Source: CBFFRJ01 sp051486985
GTDB lineage: Bacteria; Pseudomonadota; Gammaproteobacteria; Enterobacterales; Enterobacteriaceae
DNA: 64,000 nucleotides
Assembly (NCBI RefSeq): GCF_051486985.1
Contig: NZ_JAHVDV010000001.1
Location: 62,001-126,000, forward strand
Reading direction: 5' to 3'
The number at the start of each line of letters is the position of its first letter. Position 1 is the first letter of the stretch. The translations under genes and the position numbers were made by a program. Below the pieces are notes generated by a model. It had not been told where the DNA came from. It ran no database searches and saw nothing but the letters and a program-made list of their open reading frames with translations. Below are positions 44,520 through 52,279 of the stretch, in pieces.

Positions 44520-44635
44520 TATAACTGAATGATGATGGTCTTTCATGGCACCCAACTATCGGGTAGTATTGACGGGCTAATTACAATTCATTAACAAAAA
44601 TCAGTAACAACCAGAAGCGCTCGAAGGAGAGGTGA

Positions 44636-45886
44636 ATGGAAAGCAAAGTAGTTGTTCCGGCGGAAGGTAAAAAGATCACCCTGCAAAACGGCAAGCTGAA
44701 CGTTCCGAATAACCCGATTATCCCGTTCATTGAAGGCGACGGAATCGGTATCGACGTGACCCCTGCGATGCTGAAAGTGGTTGATGCCGCTGTGGAGAAA
44801 GCCTATAAAGGCGAGCGTAAAATTTCCTGGATGGAAATTTACACCGGTGAGAAATCTACCCAGGTTTACGGCCAGGATGTCTGGCTGCCAGCTGAAACCC
44901 TCGATCTTATCCGTGAATACCGTGTTGCTATTAAAGGCCCACTGACGACGCCCGTTGGCGGCGGTATTCGTTCACTGAACGTGGCGCTGCGCCAGGAGCT
45001 GGACCTTTACGTCTGCCTGCGTCCGGTTCGTTATTACCAGGGCACGCCTAGCCCGGTAAAACACCCGGAACTGACCGATATGGTTATTTTCCGCGAAAAC
45101 TCCGAAGACATTTATGCCGGTATCGAGTGGAAAGCGGACTCTGCTGAAGCAGAAAAAGTCATCAAATTCCTGCGCGAAGAGATGGGCGTGAAGAAGATTC
45201 GCTTCCCGGAACATTGCGGTATCGGTATCAAACCGTGCTCCGAAGAAGGGACCAAACGTCTGGTGCGTGCAGCGATTGAGTATGCCATCACCAACGACCG
45301 TGACTCCCTTACGCTTGTCCATAAAGGCAACATCATGAAGTTCACCGAAGGCGCGTTCAAAGACTGGGGTTACCAGTTAATTCGCGAAGAATTCGGCGGT
45401 GAACTGATCGACGGCGGCCCGTGGCAGAAGATCAAAAACCCGAACACCGGCAAAGAGATCATCATTAAGGATGTGATTGCTGATGCATTCCTCCAGCAGA
45501 TCCTGCTGCGTCCGGCTGAGTATGACGTTATCGCCTGTATGAACCTGAACGGTGACTACATCTCCGACGCCCTGGCAGCCCAGGTTGGCGGTATTGGTAT
45601 TGCCCCAGGTGCTAACATCGGTGATGAATGTGCCCTGTTCGAAGCCACCCACGGCACCGCACCGAAATACGCGGGTCAGGATAAAGTGAACCCAGGTTCT
45701 GTTATCCTCTCCGCTGAGATGATGCTGCGTCATTTGCAGTGGTTCGAAGCGGCTGACCTGATCGTGAAAGGCGTTGAAGGCGCAATCGCGGCTAAAACCG
45801 TGACCTACGATTTCGAACGTCTGATGGAAGGCGCTAAACTGCTGAAATGTTCAGAGTTTGGTGACGCGATCATCGCAAACATGTAA
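44636..45886 (+). CDS. icd: isocitrate dehydrogenase (NADP+)
   Basis: TCA-cycle enzyme, isocitrate to 2-oxoglutarate plus NADPH. The 416-aa protein has S113 in GGGIRSLNVALR, the AceK phosphorylation site that turns flux to the glyoxylate shunt, and the metal motif MNLNGDYISDALAAQVGGIG. Strong site gaaggagagg. The 3' end, used as an attachment site by e14 and phage 21 in E. coli, is intact and has no prophage beside it; it is followed directly by a terminator. Confidence 0.98.
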   Translation: MESKVVVPAEGKKITLQNGKLNVPNNPIIPFIEGDGIGIDVTPAMLKVVDAAVEKAYKGERKISWMEIYTGEKSTQVYGQDVWLPAETLDLIREYRVAIKGPLTTPVGGGIRSLNVALRQELDLYVCLRPVRYYQGTPSPVKHPELTDMVIFRENSEDIYAGIEWKADSAEAEKVIKFLREEMGVKKIRFPEHCGIGIKPCSEEGTKRLVRAAIEYAITNDRDSLTLVHKGNIMKFTEGAFKDWGYQLIREEFGGELIDGGPWQKIKNPNTGKEIIIKDVIADAFLQQILLRPAEYDVIACMNLNGDYISDALAAQVGGIGIAPGANIGDECALFEATHGTAPKYAGQDKVNPGSVILSAEMMLRHLQWFEAADLIVKGVEGAIAAKTVTYDFERLMEGAKLLKCSEFGDAIIANM

Positions 45887-45908
45887 TCCAGTTTTCCTGG
45901 TTTGCAAC

Positions 45909-45937
45909 AACGGGAGCCTGCGGGTTCCCGTTTTTTT
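45909..45937 (+). terminator. icd terminator
   Basis: Stem aacgggagcc / ggttcccgtt (one wobble pair) with tgcg loop and seven T, 22 bp after the icd stop. Confidence 0.92.
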
Positions 45938-46031
45938 ACCTTTCTGATAAACGATACTGAGACGCATCTCCAGGTTCGCAACGACGTGGCGTTTTACCCT
46001 GCTGACAGGTTTGCGCATATCTGAGGTAGCG

Positions 46032-46214
46032 ATGAACTGGATTTTTTATCTTGGCCGCTGGTATCAAATCAGCCCTGTCATGCTAAGCGGTGACTACAAG
46101 CTCTCCATTCCGGGGGAAAGAGGCTATATAGTCTTAACCCGCCAGAAACTTGAGCGAGCCAGTCGCGCTTACTTTGGCCTGAAACCGCCTGAACATCTGC
46201 TTATTAGCCGTTAA
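46032..46214 (+). CDS. hypothetical 60-aa protein
   Basis: Not recognised. ATG at 46032 has a tgaggtagcg ribosome site and encodes 60 aa, MNWIFYLGRWYQ...HLLISR: basic, with an aromatic-rich N-terminus and no clear transmembrane helix. An in-frame start 21 nt upstream is possible. It lies just right of icd in the zone where synteny with E. coli breaks and converges on a small minus-strand gene across the hairpin at 46236-46264. Confidence 0.6.
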   Translation: MNWIFYLGRWYQISPVMLSGDYKLSIPGERGYIVLTRQKLERASRAYFGLKPPEHLLISR

Positions 46215-46229
46215 TACCGGTGCTGAAAA

Positions 46230-46264
46230 GTAAAATCCCGCTGAATCAGAAGATTGCAGCGGGA
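46230..46264 (-). terminator. terminator of the 31-aa ORF
   Basis: Minus-strand stem tcccgctg / cagcggga followed by tttta, 32 bp after the stop of the small gene at 46297. It faces the 60-aa gene and could serve both, but the T-run is on the minus side. Confidence 0.7.
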
Positions 46265-46296
46265 GGGAAGTGCTATTCCTGGTTAAAAAAGTAACA

Positions 46297-46392
46297 TTAA
46301 TAGTCGTTATCAATATCCTGAATCGAAGAACGGGAAACGAGAAACGCAACAGCGTTCACGGCAAAAATGCCAGCTACAGTCAGTGTAATCAT
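46297..46392 (-). CDS. candidate 31-aa membrane microprotein
   Basis: Unrecognised small gene. ATG at 46392, with a ggggat site 8 nt upstream, encodes 31 aa: a hydrophobic helix (about residues 3-19, MITLTVAGIFAVNAVAFLVS) followed by a polar acidic tail SSIQDIDNDY. This is the usual build of enterobacterial single-helix stress proteins. It has its own Rho-independent terminator 32 bp downstream and a short hairpin (ggcgtg / cacgcc, 46413-46428) in its leader. ORF, ribosome site and terminator together support it. Confidence 0.58.
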   Translation of the reverse strand: MITLTVAGIFAVNAVAFLVSRSSIQDIDNDY

Positions 46393-46730
46393 AGACTTAT
46401 CCCCGCTAGTAGGGCGTGTTATCACGCCTGTCTTGATTATCGACCTCGCCGCAATAAACTCCATAGCGCTTTACCGACTTGCCTTAAAAATAGTTAAAAA
46501 TGCTCGCAACCTCTCAAAATGTAAATTTCCTGGAAGGTTCTTATTTGTATAAGTGCGCGAAACCTTAAGCAAAAAATAATGTCTATCTTTCAGAATGGCA
46601 TTTACGGAGTAATCCGCAGGCTAAACTTCAGAACCTGGATAATGCTTATGTCACAGACTCTGGCTACATTTACCTGAGAGCTCTCAAATTTTAGCGTTTT
46701 CATACTGTAACGTTGATGATGGCAGGATAA
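46393..46730. other. 338-bp AT-rich intergenic region
   Basis: Between the divergent small gene and the glycosyltransferase. Contains a hairpin (46413-46428) in the probable leader of the small gene. No other ORF with a ribosome site was found. It should hold both divergent promoters. Confidence 0.55.
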
Positions 46731-47585
46731 ATGATGAGTAAAATACCTAAAAAAATTCATCAGATTTACACCAAAGGGGCACAGGCGCTACCTGAAGAAA
46801 TTCATGCATCCATTGCGGAGTTAAAAAAAAGAAACCCCGACTGGGAATATCATTTCTACGATAATGATTGCATTATTGATTATATTGCAAAGAATTATGA
46901 TCACGAGATTCTTACTCTTTATTGCCAGATTAATCCTCGATATGGTGCCGCCCGTGCGGATTTTTTTCGTTATCTCGTGATGTATAAAGAAGGCGGCGTT
47001 TATCTTGATATCAAAAGCTCCTGCCAGCTTCCGCTAAATGAGATTATCTCACCTGAGTGTGAAATCATGGTGTGTAACTGGGATAACCGGCCCGGCGGGA
47101 GTGACAATGAGATGGGCAAACATGAAGCACTCAGCTTTCTGAAAAACGGTGAGTATCAGCAGTGGAACATTATCGCCGCACCGCATTCGCCCTATCTTAA
47201 AGCCGTGATTGACGAGGTTGTCTCGCGTTTAAAGAATTACAAGCCCTGGCGTTATGGCGTAGGGATGCAGGGCGTGCTCCACACCACGGGACCGGTGCCG
47301 TTTTCGCTGGGTATTGAGAAAGTCGATAAGTGCTGTGGTTTTCACCATCAGGAAAATCATCGTAATGTCGGATTAATATACAGAAATGTGAATTCCAGAG
47401 TAATGAAATTGATAAGCCGCGACCATTACAGCAGATTACGCGACTCACTTATGCTCCTGGAAGGCGCAGATAAAATTTATTATAAATTATGGCTCTATTT
47501 TGTCTTTCCCTTCTGGCGTTTGCGAAAAAACACGGTTAACGAAACCAGGAAAGTGGTGAAAAGGATGAAAGCCTGGACAGCTTAG
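46731..47585 (+). CDS. GT32-like sugar transferase (Gly_transf_sug family)
   Basis: 284-aa putative cytosolic glycosyltransferase. The N-terminus IPKKIHQIYTKG and NPDWEYHFYDND are typical of the OCH1/capsule-type family, followed by AARADFFRYLVMYKEGGVYLDIKSSC, where the DXD metal motif reads D93-I-K95. It has a hydrophobic or basic C-terminal end that may be membrane-associated. Codon choice and base composition look more AT-rich than the flanking housekeeping genes. It stands alone without LPS or capsule neighbours, so acceptor and donor are unknown. Ribosome site aggataa. Confidence 0.8.
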   Translation: MMSKIPKKIHQIYTKGAQALPEEIHASIAELKKRNPDWEYHFYDNDCIIDYIAKNYDHEILTLYCQINPRYGAARADFFRYLVMYKEGGVYLDIKSSCQLPLNEIISPECEIMVCNWDNRPGGSDNEMGKHEALSFLKNGEYQQWNIIAAPHSPYLKAVIDEVVSRLKNYKPWRYGVGMQGVLHTTGPVPFSLGIEKVDKCCGFHHQENHRNVGLIYRNVNSRVMKLISRDHYSRLRDSLMLLEGADKIYYKLWLYFVFPFWRLRKNTVNETRKVVKRMKAWTA

Positions 47586-47603
47586 GAAAGGGGAAATAAA
47601 GAC

Positions 47604-47629
47604 GGGCAGTTTCGACACCAAAACTGCCC
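47604..47629. terminator. hairpin after the sugar transferase
   Basis: Perfect 9-bp stem gggcagttt / aaactgccc with an 8-nt loop, 19 bp after the stop. The T-run that follows is poor, so it is a probable transcript-end hairpin rather than a strong terminator. Confidence 0.5.
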
Positions 47630-47873
47630 TGAATGTGGTACTTAATGTTAAATCGTATATCCATCACTTGATGTACTTTATAACGTTATTGTGAACTTAA
47701 GACAAATTGAACTTTAACCCGTAAGGATTGAAAAAATTGATGAGCAGGGTAGTAATCTTATCCGCCATTAATTCATGCGGCTGCCCCATAAATAAACAGC
47801 GCTGCCTGTCTCTGCCACAGTAGCGCTGTAATTTGTAATTGTTGAGAATGCGATGAGCTGGTGTGATGGCAGA

Positions 47874-49688
47874 CTATAAACTCTGGTCGACGCTGATGCG
47901 TGATAACACGCGATAAGGTTTACACTCCGCCAGCCAGCCGGGAATATCGCCAGGGGGAAGCGGCTTTGAGAAATAGTAGCCCTGGGCTTCATCACAGCCA
48001 TACTCATTGAGCATGTGTGCCGTCTCCTGGTCTTCCACCCCTTCCGCAAGCACGACATAGTGTAGCTCTTTGAGCATCATAATGACGTTGCGTGCAATGA
48101 TGCGGCTACCCGTGTCGGTCGTAATCTGACTGATAAGCGAGCGATCCAGTTTGATAACATCAATGGGAATACGACGCAGATAGCTGATATTGCTGTAGCC
48201 TGCGCCAAAATCATCCAGCAAAATTTGAAAGCCCAGTAGTTTAAGCCTGTCGAGCTCCTCCAGCGCGAGCTCGCTCTCCAGCACTTTTTCTGTTTCAAGG
48301 CATTCGATTCGCACATCGGCCGGAGATAACCCGGCACGTAACACACTATTTTCCAGCTCGTCGGCAAAGCCTTTACGGGAAAAATCACTGACGGTTACGT
48401 TGATGGAGATGGGGAGCTTAATCCCTGCGGCGCGCCAGGTTTTCAGCTGCAAAATGACGGCCTTAATAACCCACTGGGTGATTTCAGGCATCAGGCTGGT
48501 TTTCTCGGCAAGGGCGACGATGGTGGTCGGCGGGATATTCCCAAGCTGTGGATGACGCCAGCGTAATAATGCCTCCACGCCTTCCGTTTTGCCTGAACGC
48601 AGGGACACCTTAGGCTGATACACGAGATAAAGCTGGCTTTTTGATTTGATGGCCTCACTCAGGTCATAGAGCAATTTAAAGTCTTTGTTTCTTTTATGAT
48701 CAAGAATGGGGTTGAACTGCAGCACCGGAATATTCTGGCGAATTGACTCATGCAGGGCGCTGATGGCCTGACGGACGATTTCATGGGCATCATCGTCCTG
48801 TGGTGAGAATTTCACATAGCCGGTGTGAATGGTCAGGGTGATATCGATGTCCTGCGCCATTTGTGCCTGGGTGCCAGGCAGTGTCTCGGCACGCTTTACC
48901 AGCGCCAGGGCTTGTTCAATATCCACCAGTACGGCAAAGCGGGCCGGCGCGAAAGAGTAGAGCGGAACACTCTCTTTTAAGCGAAGCCGCAAGCGTAGCA
49001 GGGGAATAAAGCTACGCAGCATGTTATCGACGGCGGGAAGCCCAAGATAGCGGGTGAGTTCGTAGGCGCGCGGCATATCAATGCAGTCGAAAATCACCAG
49101 ACCGTATGTATTGCGATCTTTATTGAGGGTTTTTTGCTCCATTTCACGAATCAGGAACTGGCGATTCGGCAGGCCGGTTAAGGTATCGACGCGGCCAATA
49201 GCGTACCGGGCCTCCAGGTAAATCGCAGAGAGTTCAGCAATACGGTTAAAACTCTCAATCTGCTGCGCGCTGGGGCTGAATATGGAGGCGCTGCTGACGC
49301 ACAGCGTACCCAGCACCATTCCCTCTTTCGTCATCATCGGGGCTGAAGCATAAAACATAATATCGCCATTCTTTACCAGTGGCTGATGCGAGAAACGGTT
49401 ATCAAGGCGAGTGTCAGGACAGACAATGGTTTGACCACTGTCGCGCGAGTACTGACACATGGTTTTTTCTATCGGGACTTTGAAATGTTCCAGCGGGACA
49501 TTTTTCACATATTTGATGTATTGGTAATCATCATCAAATACGGTGATAAAACATCCTTCAACACCCATTACCTCACAGGCGAGGCAGGCATATTCGGTGA
49601 GGGCAGCGTCGCGGGTCTTATCTTCCTTACGCAATAATTCCAGCGCTGCGAGTCTTTTACTTTCGCTTTTTTTAAGTCCGGTGAACAT
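47874..49688 (-). CDS. GAF - degenerate GGDEF - EAL protein (probable c-di-GMP phosphodiesterase)
   Basis: 604-aa cytosolic signalling protein. GAF domain (about 20-160), then a GGDEF-like domain whose VDTLTGLPNRQFL start is intact but whose active-site GGDEF is replaced near residue 245-252 (SFAPARFA), then an EAL domain. The EAL keeps E372 (EALLR), N430, the ECLETE glutamates, D492-D493 in LDDFGAG, K in IKLDRS and E549 in AEGVED, so hydrolysis of c-di-GMP is likely. It follows yoaJ and dgcP on the same strand. Not recognised in E. coli K-12 at this site. Confidence 0.88.
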   Translation of the reverse strand: MFTGLKKSESKRLAALELLRKEDKTRDAALTEYACLACEVMGVEGCFITVFDDDYQYIKYVKNVPLEHFKVPIEKTMCQYSRDSGQTIVCPDTRLDNRFSHQPLVKNGDIMFYASAPMMTKEGMVLGTLCVSSASIFSPSAQQIESFNRIAELSAIYLEARYAIGRVDTLTGLPNRQFLIREMEQKTLNKDRNTYGLVIFDCIDMPRAYELTRYLGLPAVDNMLRSFIPLLRLRLRLKESVPLYSFAPARFAVLVDIEQALALVKRAETLPGTQAQMAQDIDITLTIHTGYVKFSPQDDDAHEIVRQAISALHESIRQNIPVLQFNPILDHKRNKDFKLLYDLSEAIKSKSQLYLVYQPKVSLRSGKTEGVEALLRWRHPQLGNIPPTTIVALAEKTSLMPEITQWVIKAVILQLKTWRAAGIKLPISINVTVSDFSRKGFADELENSVLRAGLSPADVRIECLETEKVLESELALEELDRLKLLGFQILLDDFGAGYSNISYLRRIPIDVIKLDRSLISQITTDTGSRIIARNVIMMLKELHYVVLAEGVEDQETAHMLNEYGCDEAQGYYFSKPLPPGDIPGWLAECKPYRVLSRISVDQSL

Positions 49689-49789
49689 TGCGAGCTCCTG
49701 CTCAAAAAAGAGGCTAATGGGATCTGCTACACCGACAACATCAATGGTCCGGATGAAAATCTGCTAAAAACGTTTTTTTAGCTCATCGA

Positions 49790-49864
49790 TTACCACCAGC
49801 CGAGCTGCGTGCCAGCCACAGCAACTATTGCCACGATAAGCATTATGATGGTCGTTTTTTTCAT
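49790..49864 (-). CDS. yoaJ: small membrane protein YoaJ
   Basis: 24-aa single-helix protein, MKKTTIIMLIV...GTQLGWW, nearly identical to recalled E. coli YoaJ (same length, same MKKTTIIM start and LGWW end). Ribosome site gaggag 8 nt before ATG. It lies downstream of dgcP as in E. coli, but the yoaK gene that sits between them in E. coli was not found. Inner membrane; function unknown. Confidence 0.85.
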   Translation of the reverse strand: MKKTTIIMLIVAIVAVAGTQLGWW

Positions 49865-49967
49865 GGAAATACTCCTCGGCAGGGAACCGTTTTAGGCGCC
49901 ATGCTTACATAAATTAAATAGAAGAAGATGAGATAATTCTCAAGCCAAAAACTACGTTTTGATACGA

Positions 49968-50996
49968 TTAATTGAGCCTGAGAAAGGGTTTTTTCTCTTT
50001 GCCATTTTTATCCTGATACATAGCCTGGTCCGCTATGCGCAGGGCGTTGTCTGCATCAACCTCCTCCGGATTTATTTCCACTACACCAATACTTGCGCCG
50101 GGATAAAATATCCTGACGTCGCTCAGTTGATATTCCCCGGTCAGACACTTCTGCAAATTTTGCTTAAGGGCAATTAATCGTTTAGTTTGCGTTTTACCCA
50201 CCGGGGCGCCCGGACAGGCGATTAAAAATTCATCTCCACCGAGTCGTCCCACCACATCATCTTTGTCGCACGCGTCCATAAGCCGGTGCCCAATCTGAAT
50301 TAGGAACTGATCGCCAGATTCATGTCCGAGTTCATCATTAATTTTCTTGAAATTATCAAGATCAATAAACCCAATGATTATCTGGGATTTCACATGGCGG
50401 GCAAAGGAAAAAAGGGTAATAAGATTATCAAAAATAGCGCGACGATTGGGTAAACCGGTCAGCGCATCCGTGTAGGAATGGCTTATCAGTGCGGCATTGG
50501 CTGCGCGCAGTTGATTAACCAGATGATCTTTTTCAATGGAGCGGGCTATCAGGCCAGCAAAAAGCGTCAGTACCTGTTCGCCGCGGATGCTCAGCGTATG
50601 TCGCTCTGAGCTGGCCGCGCAGAGCGTTCCATACAGTGACCCATCGGCCAAATGTACAGGCGTGCTTAAATAGGTGGTGATGCCCAGCGCTTTTGCCGCT
50701 TCACAATCCGCCCAGTGAGTCGCCACGTCATTGCTGAACGGACAGCCTTCGTCCAGCGCGCGTTTGCACAGACTGTCACCCCAGGGGAGTGAAAAACCCT
50801 CTGGAATATCAAGCTGTTTGCTGTTTCTGGCATAAAGAATATGTTGATAACGTCCGTCGTCATCGATTTTAGTGAGGTAGGTGGATTCCATTTCGGTGAC
50901 CATCTCCAGCATTTCAAGGAGTTGTCGTACAAGGCTTTCAAGAGAGTGATCTTGTGAGAGAGTTTCGGAGACCCGGGCCAGGATGAAATCGGACAT
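49968..50996 (-). CDS. dgcP: diguanylate cyclase DgcP (GAF-GGDEF)
   Basis: Makes c-di-GMP from two GTP. The 342-aa protein has a GAF domain (about 20-155), a signalling helix, and a GGDEF domain with the full active site RLGGDEF (GGDEF 253-257). The product-inhibition I-site RxxD is absent: the corresponding residues read DKDD. The N-terminus (SLESLVRQLLEMLEMVTEMESTYLTK) is almost the same as E. coli DgcP (YeaP), which is recruited to the cell pole. Neighbours yoaF and yoaJ also match E. coli. Confidence 0.92.
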   Translation of the reverse strand: MSDFILARVSETLSQDHSLESLVRQLLEMLEMVTEMESTYLTKIDDDGRYQHILYARNSKQLDIPEGFSLPWGDSLCKRALDEGCPFSNDVATHWADCEAAKALGITTYLSTPVHLADGSLYGTLCAASSERHTLSIRGEQVLTLFAGLIARSIEKDHLVNQLRAANAALISHSYTDALTGLPNRRAIFDNLITLFSFARHVKSQIIIGFIDLDNFKKINDELGHESGDQFLIQIGHRLMDACDKDDVVGRLGGDEFLIACPGAPVGKTQTKRLIALKQNLQKCLTGEYQLSDVRIFYPGASIGVVEINPEEVDADNALRIADQAMYQDKNGKEKKPFLRLN

Positions 50997-51127
50997 TACG
51001 CTTGTTTACCTCTGTCGACTGCGCGCGATACATGCACTTAATGCTGAAATTTTAGGCTCGACATATTAAAGCATGGCTTAAATGAATTTCATATATCGTC
51101 ATCTTTTCACCGGCAGTGTTGAGAAGG

Positions 51128-51206
51128 CAAAAAAAGCCCCGTTGTTGAGACGGGGCAAAAAACTCATTGATTACGGAATGATGTTCTCTGGTCATGGGTG
51201 AGAACA
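51128..51206 (-). ncRNA. candidate small RNA between dgcP and yoaF
   Basis: On the minus strand a strong terminator (stem gccccgt / acggggc, 51136-51156, then seven T) ends nothing that codes. Upstream lie a 5' stem-loop gttctc / gagaac (51183-51205), an open linker with a U-rich stretch, and a -10-like gctatatt (51213-51218 core) resembling sigma-S promoters. The inferred transcript is about 80 nt, typical of Hfq-binding RNAs. A 36-codon ORF crosses it but has no ribosome site. Not matched to a known small RNA. Confidence 0.5.
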
Positions 51207-51316
51207 GGAGTCAATATAGCGGGCGAAGGTGATGTAAAGATGGAGAAATCGTGGAGTTGTTGCCAGTAACACATTAAGCTAAATTTCTGGCTGATTATCT
51301 CAAAATGGACAATTTG

Positions 51317-51559
51317 ATGAACAAGACGCTGTTAATGCTTATTTTTACCCTGACGGCCTGCGCGGCAGAAAAAGAGGCCCCCCCACCGCCACAGGTCGGC
51401 ATGGCAAACCCTGCAGCAGAATACTGCCTGCAAAAAGGCGGAGAGCGGGTACCGGTACAAAGTCCACAGGGGGTGCGAACGGCGTGTAAATTATCCAACG
51501 GCACGGTTGTAGATGAATGGGAGCTGTGGCGACAGGATCATCCGCAATCCGGATCGTGA
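51317..51559 (+). CDS. yoaF: lipoprotein YoaF
   Basis: DUF333-type small lipoprotein. The 80-aa precursor has a signal peptide with lipobox LTAC, a short proline linker (PPPPQ) and the conserved GMANPAAEYCLQKGG...WELWRQDHP domain, like E. coli YoaF. ATG at 51317 is chosen for its tgga site and a basic N-terminus (MNK); a start at 51305 (MDNL) would add four residues. Divergent from dgcP with the small RNA between. Function unknown. Confidence 0.85.
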   Translation: MNKTLLMLIFTLTACAAEKEAPPPPQVGMANPAAEYCLQKGGERVPVQSPQGVRTACKLSNGTVVDEWELWRQDHPQSGS

Positions 51560-51633
51560 CACCAGCATCAGCGTCAGGTTACACTAGCGATTAAGAATTA
51601 TCCTGGTGTTCCTGTATTTTGCGCGAGATGACT

Positions 51634-51945
51634 ATGTTTCAATTACGTCCGGGCGGCCTGGCAATGATAACAGGCGCTCAAACCCCCCTCGGAAGAGGCA
51701 ATATCGGTAAGGCCGTCGAGCTTTTCGGCCTCTTCGAACCGGGTCAAACCTTCCTCAATCCAGTTAACGGGGTCATGACCCGTATGCCTTTGAACATGCC
51801 ACAGGCGCTCTGGCTGGTAACCGGTGATGTCGTTGCCTTTGATGGTCAGCATGGCTTCGCCTTTGTTCGCGCCGGGCACTTAATGCCACTGCAACCGGAC
51901 GCGCTGCCGCAAGAAGCTGTGACCCGCGAAATTATAAACGGTTAA
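51634..51945 (+). CDS. hypothetical 103-aa protein
   Basis: Not recognised. MFQLRPGGLAMITGAQTPLGRGNIG... is a compact soluble protein, probably beta-rich, with no signal peptide or membrane helix and no motif that fixes a function. Starts at 51634, 51628 or a TTG at 51619 are possible; gag before 51634 is the best site. Its end overlaps the convergent yeaO by 14 nt. Position between yoaF and yeaO is not seen in E. coli K-12. Confidence 0.7.
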   Translation: MFQLRPGGLAMITGAQTPLGRGNIGKAVELFGLFEPGQTFLNPVNGVMTRMPLNMPQALWLVTGDVVAFDGQHGFAFVRAGHLMPLQPDALPQEAVTREIING

Positions 51946-52279
51946 GCCACTCAGCAAGAATAACGGCATGATTTTGCTGGCTGTCTTTCGCCGCATAGAG
52001 CAGCGTCAGCGGCTGTTTTTTTAACCGTGCCGTTAGTTTGCGCCCCTCCTCCTTGTGCGCGTCTAACTCCTGCAGATAGGCGTCACGAAAGGCGTTGAAA
52101 TCAAGAATGTCAGCATGAAAGTCTTTGCGCAACGCCGTTGAAGGGGCGAGGTCTTTGCACCATTCATCCGGTTTAAGTTCGCTTTTTTTAATTCCTCGTG
52201 GCCACAGTCTGTCGACCAGAACCCGGTAGCCATCCCCGGCGGATGCCGCCTCGTAGACCCGTTTACAGTGAATTTTCAT
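51932..52279 (-). CDS. yeaO: DUF488 family protein YeaO
   Basis: 115 aa, same length as E. coli YeaO, with the DUF488 signature KRVYE...GYRVLVDRLWPRGIKK and the C-terminal PLTLLYAAKDSQQNHAVILAEWL. Function unknown; some relatives are linked to tellurite or heme-related roles. MKIHCKRVY at 52279 aligns with E. coli MNIQCKRVY; a longer ORF upstream reads through the previous gene. It overlaps the DUF523 gene by 17 nt, so the two are probably co-transcribed. Confidence 0.9.
   Translation of the reverse strand: MKIHCKRVYEAASAGDGYRVLVDRLWPRGIKKSELKPDEWCKDLAPSTALRKDFHADILDFNAFRDAYLQELDAHKEEGRKLTARLKKQPLTLLYAAKDSQQNHAVILAEWLNRL

Noticed and set aside
45850..46000. Prophage attachment at the icd 3' end
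   Set aside because: icd is complete, followed at once by its terminator, with no duplicated icd tail or phage gene nearby.
47740..47823. 27-codon plus-strand ORF after the sugar transferase
   Set aside because: The ribosome site is 11 nt from the ATG, the peptide has no helix or recognised pattern, and no terminator or promoter supports it.
49864..49967. yoaK between dgcP and yoaJ
   Set aside because: E. coli has a 32-aa yoaK here, but the only ATG ORF in the gap is 13 codons and unrelated.
51141..51274. 36-codon ORF crossing the candidate small RNA
   Set aside because: It has no ribosome site, no hydrophobic or conserved pattern, and its start lies upstream of the inferred promoter.
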